A stretch of DNA of 22,307 bases from an uncultured Lachnospiraceae bacterium. Its GTDB lineage: Bacteria > Bacillota > Clostridia > Lachnospirales > Lachnospiraceae. Position numbers and translations under genes: made by a program. The notes beneath the pieces are model-generated. The model saw only the letters and a list, made by a program, of their open reading frames with translations. It had not been told where the DNA came from and did no database searches. Of the stretch, positions 15,145-22,307 are shown piece by piece (within the stretch, counting starts at the first letter, position 1; each line of letters opens with the position of its first letter). Where the stretch lies: NCBI GenBank assembly GCA_934376945.1, contig CAKRPI010000028.1:1-22307 (forward strand), in the 5' to 3' direction.

Positions 15145-16911
15145 ATGAAAAAAGTTCTGGACCTGATCAGTCAGGAAGTGATGAATGCGTTTGAATCCTG
15201 TGGATACGACGCTTCTTATGGCAGAGTTGGTATTTCCAACCGGCCGGATCTGTGCGAGTTTCAGTGCAACGGTGCGATGGCCGGTGCGAAAAAATATAAA
15301 AAGGCGCCGATCATGATTGCAAATGATGTGGTTGCAAAGCTGCAGGAAAGCCCGCTTTTCGCAGAGGTGGCAGCGGTAAATCCGGGATTTATCAATATCC
15401 GGATTTCCGGCGATTACCTCGCAGAGTATTTAAAGGAAATGCAGGCAGATAAAAATCTGTCCGTGGAAAAGGCAGCGCAGCCGAAAACGATCGTGATCGA
15501 TTACGGCGGAGCAAATGTGGCAAAGCCGCTGCATGTAGGTCATCTTCGTTCGGCAATCATCGGCGAGAGCATCAAGCGGATCGGTCGTTTTGTCGGACAT
15601 AAGGTGATCGGTGATGTGCATCTTGGAGACTGGGGCCTTCAGATGGGACTGATCATCACAGAGGTAAAGGAGCGTCAGCCGGATCTCGTTTATTTTGACG
15701 ATGCATATGAAGGAGAGTATCCGCAGGAAGCGCCGTTTACGATTTCCGAGCTGGAGGAAATTTATCCGACCGCCAGCGGAAAATCAAAGGTGGACGAGGA
15801 ATTCCGCAAGGCTGCACTGGATGCGACTGCGAAGCTTCAAAACGGTGTGAGAGGCTACCGTGCACTGTGGCAGCATATTTTAAATGTTTCGATTGCCGAT
15901 TTGAAGAAAAACTACGGAAATCTGAATGTAGAATTCGATCTTTGGAAAAAGGAATCTGACGCACAGCCGTACATACCGGATATGGTAGAAAAAATGAAAA
16001 AAGAAGGCTATGCGTATATGGATCAGGGAGCCCTGATCGTGGATGTTGCGCAGGAGACAGATACGAAGGAGGTACCGCCGTGCATCATTCTGAAATCAGA
16101 TGGAGCAGCGCTGTATACGACAACGGATCTTGCAACGATCATTGAGCGCCGCGAGCTGTTTGATCCGGACGAGATTGTTTACGTAGTGGACAAGCGTCAG
16201 GAAATGCATTTTATTCAGGTATTCCGCTGTGCACGCAAGACCGGACTCGTAAAAGAAGAGACCGGATTGAAATTCCTTGGCTTTGGTACGATGAACGGAA
16301 AAGACGGAAAGCCGTTTAAGACAAGAGAGGGCGGCGTGATGCGCCTGGAGCATCTGATCGCAGATATCAACGAGGAGATGTTCCACAAGATCACCGAGAA
16401 TCATGAGGTGGATGAGGCAGAAGCCCGTGAGACGGCAAAGCTGGTCGGTCTTTCTGCGATCAAATATGGAGATCTTTCCAACCAGGCATCCAAGGATTAC
16501 GTGTTTGATCTGGATAAGTTTACTTCCTTTGAAGGAAATACAGGTCCGTACATTCTCTATACGATTGTCCGGATCAAGTCGATCCTGAATAAATATCGTG
16601 CAAACGGCGGCAGCGTGGAGAAGGGGTATCTTCTGGCACCGGCAGGAGCAAGTGAGAAGGAGCTGATGCTCGCGCTGACGAATTTCAGTAATACGGTTGA
16701 GCAGGCATATGAGGAGCTTGCACCGCATAAGATCTGTGCATTTATCTATGAACTGGCAAATGACTTCAATCATTTTTACCATGAAACAAAGATTCTTGCG
16801 GAAGAAAATGCAGATCGTCAGAGAAGCTATATTGAGCTTCTTGACCTGACCCGTGAGGTTCTTGAGACGAGCATTGATCTGCTTGGATTTTCTGCGCCGG
16901 AGAGAATGTAA
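15145..16911 (+). CDS. argS: Arginine--tRNA ligase
   Basis: Class I aminoacyl-tRNA synthetase that charges tRNA-Arg. 588 residues. Domains: an N-terminal Add-1 (about 1-105, with FINIRISGDYLAEYL at its end); a catalytic Rossmann core with the HIGH motif as HVGHLRSA after DYGGANVAKPL; a KMSK-equivalent region degenerate as usual for ArgRS (GKDGKPFKTREGG); and a C-terminal DALR anticodon-binding helical domain (TGPYILYTIVRIKSIL to ...LLGFSAPERM). The ribosome site is AAGGTGG. It follows the GntR gene at 186 nt with its own promoter. Nothing looks damaged. Confidence 0.96.
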   Translation: MKKVLDLISQEVMNAFESCGYDASYGRVGISNRPDLCEFQCNGAMAGAKKYKKAPIMIANDVVAKLQESPLFAEVAAVNPGFINIRISGDYLAEYLKEMQADKNLSVEKAAQPKTIVIDYGGANVAKPLHVGHLRSAIIGESIKRIGRFVGHKVIGDVHLGDWGLQMGLIITEVKERQPDLVYFDDAYEGEYPQEAPFTISELEEIYPTASGKSKVDEEFRKAALDATAKLQNGVRGYRALWQHILNVSIADLKKNYGNLNVEFDLWKKESDAQPYIPDMVEKMKKEGYAYMDQGALIVDVAQETDTKEVPPCIILKSDGAALYTTTDLATIIERRELFDPDEIVYVVDKRQEMHFIQVFRCARKTGLVKEETGLKFLGFGTMNGKDGKPFKTREGGVMRLEHLIADINEEMFHKITENHEVDEAEARETAKLVGLSAIKYGDLSNQASKDYVFDLDKFTSFEGNTGPYILYTIVRIKSILNKYRANGGSVEKGYLLAPAGASEKELMLALTNFSNTVEQAYEELAPHKICAFIYELANDFNHFYHETKILAEENADRQRSYIELLDLTREVLETSIDLLGFSAPERM

Positions 16912-16981
16912 GCCGGGCGGAAGTAAAAAAGTGCGAATACGCTCTTTGTGAGAAAATTATCAGAAAAAAGAAACGAAAAAG

Positions 16982-17012
16982 GGCGCGAAGCGAGGCATGC
17001 CTGCTTTGCGCC
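16982..17012. repeat. Strong hairpin between argS and lrgA
   Basis: GGCGCGAAG (16982-16990) pairs with CTTTGCGCC (17004-17012), 9 bp with one G-U. The stem continues inward through C-G and AGG/CCT around CATG. The A-rich run is on its left, so the U tract would be on a minus-strand transcript; no T run follows on the plus strand. As an argS terminator it is therefore imperfect; it may mark the mRNA end or lie in the lrgA leader. Confidence 0.5.
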
Positions 17013-17024
17013 TGTATTATAAAG

Positions 17025-17045
17025 TCCAAACGAACTTTGGAGGAG
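17025..17045 (+). promoter_or_regulatory. Hairpin overlapping the lrgA ribosome site
   Basis: TCCAAA (17025-17030), CGAAC loop, TTTGGA (17036-17041). The right arm includes the first GGA of the Shine-Dalgarno GGAGGAG (17039-17045), so folding would hide part of the site. The stem is short, and its effect is inferred. Confidence 0.35.
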
Positions 17046-17049
17046 ATTT

Positions 17050-17412
17050 ATGAAATACATAAAGCAATTTACCATCATCATTACCGTTTCATTTGCAGGC
17101 GAGGTGCTTCGAACTCTGCTGCCGCTGCCGGTTCCGGCAAGTATTTACGGCCTGGTTCTGATGCTTCTGGGACTCGTTTTGCATATCATTCCACTTGATT
17201 CGGTGAAAGATACGGCTAAATTTCTGGTAGAGGTTATGCCTTTGATGTTTATTCCGGCAGCCGTCGGCCTGACGGAATCCTGGAATAAGATTAGTCCTAT
17301 TTTCTGGAAACTGATTATTGTGACCGCTGTTTCAACGGTACTGGTCATGGCCATTTCCGGCCGTGTTACGCAGTTTGTGATCAGACATGAGAAAGGCGGC
17401 GACAAAAAATGA
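17050..17412 (+). CDS. lrgA: CidA/LrgA family holin-like membrane protein
   Basis: Small integral membrane protein of 120 residues with four predicted membrane segments (about 7-25, 31-49, 62-80, 87-106). The family signatures FAGEVLRTLLPLPVPASIYGLVLMLLGL and MPLMFIPAAVGL are clear. Family members are described as holin-like regulators of murein hydrolase export and lysis, and more recently as part of pyruvate or small-metabolite transport. The last residues are basic (RHEKGGDKK). Its stop overlaps lrgB by ATGA, the standard two-gene arrangement. No LytTR/LytSR regulator is in the window. Confidence 0.9.
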   Translation: MKYIKQFTIIITVSFAGEVLRTLLPLPVPASIYGLVLMLLGLVLHIIPLDSVKDTAKFLVEVMPLMFIPAAVGLTESWNKISPIFWKLIIVTAVSTVLVMAISGRVTQFVIRHEKGGDKK

Positions 17413-18101
17413 AAGAAATGATTACAAATTCCGTATTTTTCGGAGTAATGGTGAGTATCCTTGCCTATGAGCTTGGAATGCTCCTGAAAAAGAAATTTAA
17501 ACTGGCCATCTTTAATCCACTTTTGATCTCTATAGCGGTGGTGATTGTGATTCTGGTCGTTTTTCATATTGATTATCAAAGCTATGCAAACGGAGCAGAT
17601 CTTTTAAGCTATCTGCTGACGCCGGCCACCGTGTGCCTGGCAGTTCCACTTTATGAGCAGCTGGAGCTTCTGAAAAATAATGTAAGGGCAATCATGGCAG
17701 GCCTGATCTCCGGGGTACTCACCAGTCTGATTTCGATCCTGGCACTTGCAGCTGTGTTCGGATTCAGCCATGAAGAGTACGTGACGCTGCTTCCGAAGTC
17801 GATTACAACGGCGATCGGAATGGGTGTTTCGGAAGAGCTTGGCGGTATTGTAACGATCACAGTTGCGGTCATTATTGTGACAGGTATTCTGGGAAATGTG
17901 ATCGGAGAGCATGTATTTCGTATTTTCCGCATTGAGGAACCGATTGCAAAGGGTGTGGCACTTGGCAGTGCATCTCATGCGATCGGAACAGCCAAGGCAA
18001 TGGAGCTTGGTGAGGTTGAAGGTGCAATGAGCAGTCTTTCTATTGCAGTGGCAGGACTGCTGACTGTGATTGGAGCATCGGTGTTTGCGGGACTGTGGTA
18101 G
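17409..18101 (+). CDS. lrgB: LrgB family membrane protein
   Basis: Partner of LrgA: 230 residues with about seven membrane segments. Typical motifs are ISIAVVIVILVVFHIDYQSY, LLTPATVCLAVPLYEQ (with the conserved Pro and Tyr), LPKSITTAIGMGVSEELGG and the C-terminal GSASHAIGTAKAMELGEVEGA. The start overlaps the lrgA stop (ATGA at 17409-17412), indicating translational coupling. Together they form a LrgAB membrane complex. The usual length and all conserved blocks are present. Confidence 0.93.
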   Translation: MKEMITNSVFFGVMVSILAYELGMLLKKKFKLAIFNPLLISIAVVIVILVVFHIDYQSYANGADLLSYLLTPATVCLAVPLYEQLELLKNNVRAIMAGLISGVLTSLISILALAAVFGFSHEEYVTLLPKSITTAIGMGVSEELGGIVTITVAVIIVTGILGNVIGEHVFRIFRIEEPIAKGVALGSASHAIGTAKAMELGEVEGAMSSLSIAVAGLLTVIGASVFAGLW

Positions 18102-18152
18102 GATATAACACGCCTGATTCGGTTAAAATTCGGTTGAAAAGGAGAATGATGA

Positions 18153-19100
18153 ATGACTTGTGCAATGACACGTATTTTTGCAATAACAGGTATAGCTGCA
18201 TGTCTGCTGAGCCCGTGTGCCGTGAGTGCACAGGAGTCGGGGCAGGAGCTGATGCAGAAAGAAACCGAAAATAAGGAAACAGCGTCTGCGATATCCGAAG
18301 AAACCGATGATACGGAAGAATGGACACCGGCAGGAAAGCCTCTTGCTTCACAGATTCTGACCGTGGCGATGGAATGTGATTTTGCGCCATACAACTGGGA
18401 GCAGAATACGGATGAAAACGGAGCAGTTCCGATTCATTACGAGGACAGCTACGCATTTGGGTACGATGTGCTGGTAGCACAGAAAATCTGCGAAACGTAT
18501 GGATGGCAGCTGGAAATTCTGAAATTTAACTGGGATGCGCTTGTTCCGGCTGTTGTTTCCGGGACGGTAGACTGCGCGATTGCAGGACAGTCGGTGACGA
18601 ATGACCGGCTTTCTTATGTGGATTTTACACAGCCGTACTACCGTGCATCGGTCGTGGCGCTGACGCAGCAGGACAGTGAGTATGCAGATGCGCAAGGGCT
18701 TTCTGACCTTTCCGGCGCTTCCTGCACATCACAGGAGGATACGGTTTGGTATGACGAATGCCTGGCGCAGATCGAAGATGCGAAGATCAAAGAAGCAACG
18801 GATGATATAAAAGATATGTTTCAGGGACTGTCGGATGGAGATTATGATATCGTTGTAACGGATGAACCGACGGCGCTTGCTGCCTGCGCGGAATATCCGG
18901 GGCTGAAGATACTTGATTTTTCCGGTACGAATGATGATTTTGAGATGGCAGACGAAGAAGTAAATGTGGCTATTTCGGTAAAAAAAGGAGATACCACACT
19001 GAAAAATCAGATCAATGCCGTATTGTCAAAAATGACGGCACAGGATCGTAAGGAGCTGATGAACCGCGCGATTGAGGCACAGCCATATACGGTGAACTGA
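18153..19100 (+). CDS. Family 3 extracellular solute-binding protein (amino-acid type)
   Basis: 315 residues. There is a Sec signal peptide (1-26, ending AVSA before Gln 27) and a Glu/Thr-rich linker (27-65). The binding domain (about 70-312) has LTVAMECDFAPYNWEQ, FGYDVLVAQKICETYGWQLEIL, WDALVPAVVSGTVDCAIAG, DFTQPYYRA and DIVVTDEPTA, as in polar amino-acid binding proteins. Two oddities: there is no lipobox Cys (SPC is not a good one), although Gram-positive binding proteins are usually lipid-anchored, and no ABC permease or ATPase gene lies beside it. The ribosome site AAAGGAG is 8 nt from the ATG. It follows lrgB by 51 nt, so co-transcription is likely. Confidence 0.87.
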   Translation: MTCAMTRIFAITGIAACLLSPCAVSAQESGQELMQKETENKETASAISEETDDTEEWTPAGKPLASQILTVAMECDFAPYNWEQNTDENGAVPIHYEDSYAFGYDVLVAQKICETYGWQLEILKFNWDALVPAVVSGTVDCAIAGQSVTNDRLSYVDFTQPYYRASVVALTQQDSEYADAQGLSDLSGASCTSQEDTVWYDECLAQIEDAKIKEATDDIKDMFQGLSDGDYDIVVTDEPTALAACAEYPGLKILDFSGTNDDFEMADEEVNVAISVKKGDTTLKNQINAVLSKMTAQDRKELMNRAIEAQPYTVN

Positions 19101-19136
19101 GCAGATCGGGATCGCTTATGATCCTGCAGGCGGAGG

Positions 19137-19158
19137 AAGTGGATTGCGACATCTGCTT
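19137..19158. repeat. Dispersed hairpin repeat, divergent copy
   Basis: AAGTGGAT (19137-19144), loop TGCGAC, ATCTGCTT (19151-19158). All eight positions pair (two as G-U). It matches the AAGYGGATTGCGA half of the copies near 20115 and 20184; the second half has drifted but still pairs. It lies just before the exporter gene. Confidence 0.5.
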
Positions 19159-19181
19159 TATACAAGAAACAGGTGATGAAG

Positions 19182-20036
19182 ATGATTGAGATTTTATTGG
19201 ACGCAGCACTTGACTGCGTAAAAATTTTGCCGTTTTTATTTTTGTCTTATCTTGCGGTGGAATATACCGAGCACAGGATGAGCCAGAAGACAAAAAACTG
19301 GATTTACCGGGCCGGTAAAGCAGGGCCGGTGCTTGGCGGACTGATCGGTATCATTCCGCAGTGCGGTTTTTCGGCAGCGGCGGCAGGACTGTTTGCGGGA
19401 AAAATTGTGACGCCGGGTACATTAATCGCCGTCTTTCTTTCAACATCGGATGAAATGCTGCCGATCATGCTTTCCGAAGGACTTCCGGTGATGATGATCG
19501 TCAAGGTATTGGCGGTAAAAGCGGCGGTCGGCATTGCGATCGGCTTGCTGGTTGATTTTGCGGCGGAGCATGTACTGGATATGAAGCGGGAGATTCCAGA
19601 AACGCAGGAGATGTGTGTGCATGAGCACTGTCATTGTTCGGAGCATGGGATTTTTCGTTCTGCACTGAATCACACGGTTCAGATCATGCTGTTTTTGTTT
19701 GTGATATCCGTGGTACTTGGTTTTGGAATGGAATACCTGCAGGAGCGTGGCGTAACACAGTCGTTTCTGTCAGTGCCGGGACTTGAAGAAATGGCGGCGG
19801 CACTTGTCGGGATGATTCCGAACTGTGCAGCCTCCGTGCTGATCACACAGCTTTATATCAGCGGATTTCTGGGAAGCGGGGCGCTTTTTTCAGGACTTTT
19901 GTGCGGAGCCGGTACGGGTCTGCTCGTGCTGTTCCGGGAGAATCAGAGCCGCAGGGAGAGTCTGACCCTGACAGGCGTGCTTTATGTGGGCGGTGTGCTT
20001 TCAGGAATTTTGCTTGGAATGCTGCACATACTGTAA
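19182..20036 (+). CDS. Putative heavy-metal exporter, ArsP_2-like 10-TM membrane protein
   Basis: 284 residues from the ATG at 19182 (AGGTGAT just upstream); an ATG at 19176 is also possible. The protein is mostly hydrophobic with about eight to ten membrane segments in two halves that share a motif: GIIPQCGFSAAAAGLFAGK (57-74) and GMIPNCAASVLITQLYISG. The loop between the halves is CVHEHCHCSEHG (145-156), with three Cys and four His, a likely metal-binding site. This matches the family named putative manganese or arsenic/heavy-metal exporter. The substrate cannot be told. It follows the solute-binding gene by about 80 nt, with no sign that they act together. Confidence 0.78.
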   Translation: MIEILLDAALDCVKILPFLFLSYLAVEYTEHRMSQKTKNWIYRAGKAGPVLGGLIGIIPQCGFSAAAAGLFAGKIVTPGTLIAVFLSTSDEMLPIMLSEGLPVMMIVKVLAVKAAVGIAIGLLVDFAAEHVLDMKREIPETQEMCVHEHCHCSEHGIFRSALNHTVQIMLFLFVISVVLGFGMEYLQERGVTQSFLSVPGLEEMAAALVGMIPNCAASVLITQLYISGFLGSGALFSGLLCGAGTGLLVLFRENQSRRESLTLTGVLYVGGVLSGILLGMLHIL

Positions 20037-20079
20037 GTGTAAGCAGTATCGTAAGGCGGAGACTTTTGAGAGAATCCCT

Positions 20080-20103
20080 TATGAGTTTATGAGTTTATGA
20101 GCT
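20080..20103. repeat. Three tandem octamers
   Basis: TATGAGTT, TATGAGTT, TATGAGCT in direct tandem, in the exporter-hslO spacer just before the hairpin repeat. It looks like a slippage-type microsatellite, with no known role. Confidence 0.6.
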
Positions 20104-20114
20104 TACAGGCAGCG

Positions 20115-20137
20115 AAGCGGATTGCGAATATCCGCTT
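20115..20137. repeat. Dispersed hairpin repeat, copy 2 (hslO leader)
   Basis: AAGCGGAT-TGCGAAT-ATCCGCTT, an 8-bp perfect stem with a 7-nt loop, followed by TACC. It is 70 nt upstream of a second copy with the same loop. Confidence 0.65.
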
Positions 20138-20183
20138 TACCGGAATCAAAAGGAATCACGATGTGAGATAAGATGCAGAATTG

Positions 20184-20208
20184 AAAGTGGATTGCGAATA
20201 TCCACTTT
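20184..20208. repeat. Dispersed hairpin repeat, copy 3 (hslO leader)
   Basis: AAAGTGGAT-TGCGAAT-ATCCACTTT, a 9-bp perfect stem with the same loop as copy 2, followed by TACC. A C-G pair in copy 2 is a T-A pair here: both arms changed together, which keeps the stem. It lies 29 nt before hslO. Confidence 0.65.
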
Positions 20209-20237
20209 ACCTGCTGCGAAAATAACAGGAGGACAAA

Positions 20238-21116
20238 ATGGATTATATCGTAAGAGCGACCGCGGCGGATTGTCAGATCCGTGCGTTTGCGGCGACAACA
20301 AAAGAAACGGTGGAGCTGGCAAGACAGTACCACAATACCAGTCCGGTAGCAACAGCGGCACTTGGCAGGCTGCTGACGGCGGGCGCAATGATGGGCGCAA
20401 TGATGAAGGGAGAGAAGGATCTCCTGACGCTGCAGATCAAAGGAAACGGACCGCTTGGCGGAATTACCGTGACAGCAGATTCTGCGGCGAATGTAAAAGG
20501 ATATGTCAACAATCCGGAGGTACTTATTCCTGCAAATGAGAAGGGAAAGCTGGATGTCGGCGGAGCGATCGGTGTGGGAATTTTGAACGTAATCCGGGAT
20601 ATGGGACTGAAAGAGCCGTATGTCGGACAGTGTGAGCTGCAGACAGGAGAGATTGGAGATGATCTCACCTATTATTTTGCAACATCGGAGCAGGTGCCGT
20701 CTTCTGTCGGACTTGGAGTGCTGATGGACAAAGGAAATACTGTGCGGCAGGCAGGCGGCTTTATCATTCAGCTGATGCCGTTTACCTCGGATGAGATCAT
20801 TGACCGTCTGGAGGCAAAGCTTTCAGAAGTGAAAAGCGTTACGACCATGCTCGATGGCGGCATGACGCCGGAGCAGATTCTTGAAGAGCTGCTCGGAGAA
20901 TTTGGACTGGAGATCAATGATACGATTCCGACCAGGTATCACTGCAGCTGCTCACGTGAACGAATCGAGAAGGCACTGATCAGTATCGGGAAAAAGGATC
21001 TGCAGGCAATGATCGACGAGGGCGAACCGATCGAGGTAGGCTGTCAGTTCTGTGATAAAAAATATCAGGTCACAGTGGACGAGCTGAGGGGACTTCTGGC
21101 AAGAAGCAGCAGATAA
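20238..21116 (+). CDS. hslO: Redox-regulated chaperone Hsp33
   Basis: Holdase chaperone turned on by oxidation and unfolding, in the cytoplasm. 292 residues, the usual length. The N-terminal domain includes MDYIVRATAADCQIRAFAATT, TAALGRLLTAGAMMGAMMKGE, GNGPLGGITVTAD and GYVNNPEV. The C-terminal redox switch has four Cys that bind zinc when reduced: C236 and C238 (CSC) and C269 and C272 (CQFC), all present. The ribosome site is AGGAGG, 6 nt from the ATG. The 200-nt spacer upstream holds two copies of a hairpin repeat and three tandem octamers, which could affect its expression. Confidence 0.96.
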   Translation: MDYIVRATAADCQIRAFAATTKETVELARQYHNTSPVATAALGRLLTAGAMMGAMMKGEKDLLTLQIKGNGPLGGITVTADSAANVKGYVNNPEVLIPANEKGKLDVGGAIGVGILNVIRDMGLKEPYVGQCELQTGEIGDDLTYYFATSEQVPSSVGLGVLMDKGNTVRQAGGFIIQLMPFTSDEIIDRLEAKLSEVKSVTTMLDGGMTPEQILEELLGEFGLEINDTIPTRYHCSCSRERIEKALISIGKKDLQAMIDEGEPIEVGCQFCDKKYQVTVDELRGLLARSSR

Positions 21117-21133
21117 ATATATCTGGAATATAT
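21117..21133. repeat. Small hairpin just after hslO
   Basis: ATATAT-CTGGA-ATATAT (21117-21133) starts right after the hslO stop codon. It is AT-only and weak, and no T tract follows. Confidence 0.3.
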
Positions 21134-21176
21134 GTTTTACAGAGCAGGAAAACAGCAGATAAGCATAGAAAATGTG

Positions 21177-21194
21177 ATGCATCTGGTTATGCAT
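21177..21194. repeat. Small dyad in the hslO-nadE spacer
   Basis: ATGCAT-CTGGTT-ATGCAT. Both arms are the same self-complementary hexamer, so this is equally a direct and an inverted repeat. Together with the hairpin at 21117 it is all that stands out in the 155-nt spacer. No promoter was recognised there. Confidence 0.35.
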
Positions 21195-21271
21195 GAAGCA
21201 GGAATAAGAAGCATGCCAGGAGAATAACAGCAGGCGAAGGCGGCGGATAACCTCTGCAGAAAGGAAAGAAG

Positions 21272-22307
21272 ATGAAGGATGGATTTGTAAAAGTGGCAGC
21301 GCTCACACCGAAAATCCGTGTGGCAGATTGTGATTATAATGCGGCGAAGATCTGTTTGATGATCGATGAGGCATGGAAAGAGGGAGCGAAGATCATGGTA
21401 TTTCCGGAGCTGTGCATTACCGGTTATACGTGTGCCGACCTCTTCTGGCAGGAGGCACTTCTTCGGGAGGCAAAGCATGAGCTGTACCACATTATGCTGC
21501 ATTCCAGGGAAAAGGATGCATTGATCTTTGTGGGACTTCCCTGGGAAAAGGACGGCAAACTCTACAATGTTGCGGCAGCGATCTGCAACGGACGTTTGCT
21601 GGGACTGGTGCCGAAGCGTTATCTGCCAAACTACAATGAATTTTATGAGCAGCGCCATTTTACGGCAGGATCGCCGGAGGCGGACTGGACTGAGGTGAAC
21701 GGCGTTCCGGTACCGTTTGGCATGAATTTGCTGTTCTGCTGTAAGGAAATGGACGGGCTGACCGTAGCGGCAGAGCTATGTGAGGATCTCTGGACACCGG
21801 ATCCGCCGAGCGTAAGCCATGCGCTTGCAGGTGCGACAGTGATCGTTAATCTTTCTGCAAGTGACGAAGCGACCGGAAAGGGAGAATACCGCCGGATGCT
21901 GGTATCTTCCCAGTCCGCGAGACTTCTGTGCGGCTACATTTATACGAGCGCCGGAGAAGGCGAGTCAACGCAGGATCTGATCTTCGGCGGCCATAATATC
22001 ATCGCAGAAAATGGCCGTGTGCTGGAAGAATCAAGACGGTTTGGCCATGAGGCCATCTATTCCGAACTGGATATTCATCGACTGGCTGCAGAGCGCCGCC
22101 GCATGACGACCTTTGAATCCCAAACAGACGGATACGAAAAAATCGCATTCCACCTTACTCCATGTCAGACAAAACTGACACGTGTATTTGATCCGGCACC
22201 GTTCGTTCCGTCCGGAAAAGCAGACCGTGAAAAACGCTGCGAGGAGATTTTGATGATGCAGGCCATGGGACTGAAAAAGCGTATGGAGCACACCGGAAGC
22301 AAACACG
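21272..22307 (+). CDS. nadE: NAD(+) synthase, glutamine-hydrolysing, 3' part outside window
   Basis: Converts deamido-NAD to NAD using ammonia released from glutamine by its own N-terminal amidase. I translated it from the ATG at 21272 (MKDGFVKVAALTPKIRV), with AAGGAAA upstream. 345 codons are present, all of the nitrilase/amidase domain plus the linker; the synthetase domain lies past the right edge. The amidase triad is complete: Glu 46 (VFPELCITGY), Lys 115 (LVPKRYLPNY) and Cys 170 (AELCEDLW). NLSASDEATGK and the GESTQDLIFGGHNIIAENG block also fit the long ~640-residue form common in Clostridia. It follows hslO by 155 nt on the same strand. Confidence 0.93.
   Translation, partial: MKDGFVKVAALTPKIRVADCDYNAAKICLMIDEAWKEGAKIMVFPELCITGYTCADLFWQEALLREAKHELYHIMLHSREKDALIFVGLPWEKDGKLYNVAAAICNGRLLGLVPKRYLPNYNEFYEQRHFTAGSPEADWTEVNGVPVPFGMNLLFCCKEMDGLTVAAELCEDLWTPDPPSVSHALAGATVIVNLSASDEATGKGEYRRMLVSSQSARLLCGYIYTSAGEGESTQDLIFGGHNIIAENGRVLEESRRFGHEAIYSELDIHRLAAERRRMTTFESQTDGYEKIAFHLTPCQTKLTRVFDPAPFVPSGKADREKRCEEILMMQAMGLKKRMEHTGSKH

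Noticed and set aside
18117..18135. Direct repeat ATTCGGTT twice at 11-nt spacing before the solute-binding gene
   Set aside because: A single short repeat with no promoter boxes placed around it; too little to call an operator.

Overview
The window looks like chromosomal DNA of an anaerobic, spore-forming Firmicute of the Clostridia, most likely a Lachnospiraceae member. The reasons are the GlgC/GlgD pair, SpoVG, a SPOCS+LysM spore-type protein, a PrcB-type lipoprotein, the clostridial DnaD/DnaI primosome pair, a long Firmicutes-type PRPP synthetase, strong AGGAGG ribosome sites and moderate GC. The genus is inferred from gene content and is not proven. No transposase, phage gene, CRISPR array, tRNA or rRNA was seen, so this is a core-type region.

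Layout. (1) Positions 1-5330, minus strand, in transcription order: murC, then a 333-base gap packed with DnaA boxes, then dnaD, dnaI and prs (prs runs off the left edge). murC and prs each have a good sigma-A type promoter. The prs leader is about 200 nt and can form several competing stems. (2) 5331-5818: an AT-rich divergent spacer holding the glgC promoter and a palindrome over its -35. (3) 5819-8614, plus strand: glgC and glgD (overlapping ATGA), then spoVG, ended by a two-way terminator. (4) 8717-11042, minus strand: malQ then plsC, converging on that terminator. (5) 11184-16911, plus strand: PrcB-type lipoprotein, SPOCS-LysM protein, ispE, a GntR/FCD regulator, argS. (6) 17050-20036, plus strand: lrgA-lrgB, an orphan amino-acid-type solute-binding protein, a membrane exporter with a Cys/His-rich loop. 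(7) 20238-22307: hslO and the 5' part of a glutamine-dependent nadE (runs off the right edge).

How the genes work together. GlgC/GlgD make ADP-glucose for glycogen and MalQ remodels alpha-glucans, so carbon storage sits around spoVG. MurC, IspE, PlsC and the LysM protein serve the envelope and spore. DnaD and DnaI load the replicative helicase. PRPP synthetase and NAD synthetase supply nucleotide and cofactor precursors.

The most unusual items are non-coding. Nine DnaA-box-like 9-mers, four of them perfect, lie in 185 bases between murC and dnaD, some of them exactly abutting. A short hairpin repeat occurs four times with paired base changes that keep its stem. The prs leader looks like an attenuator. 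No new multi-gene defence or metabolic system was recognised.
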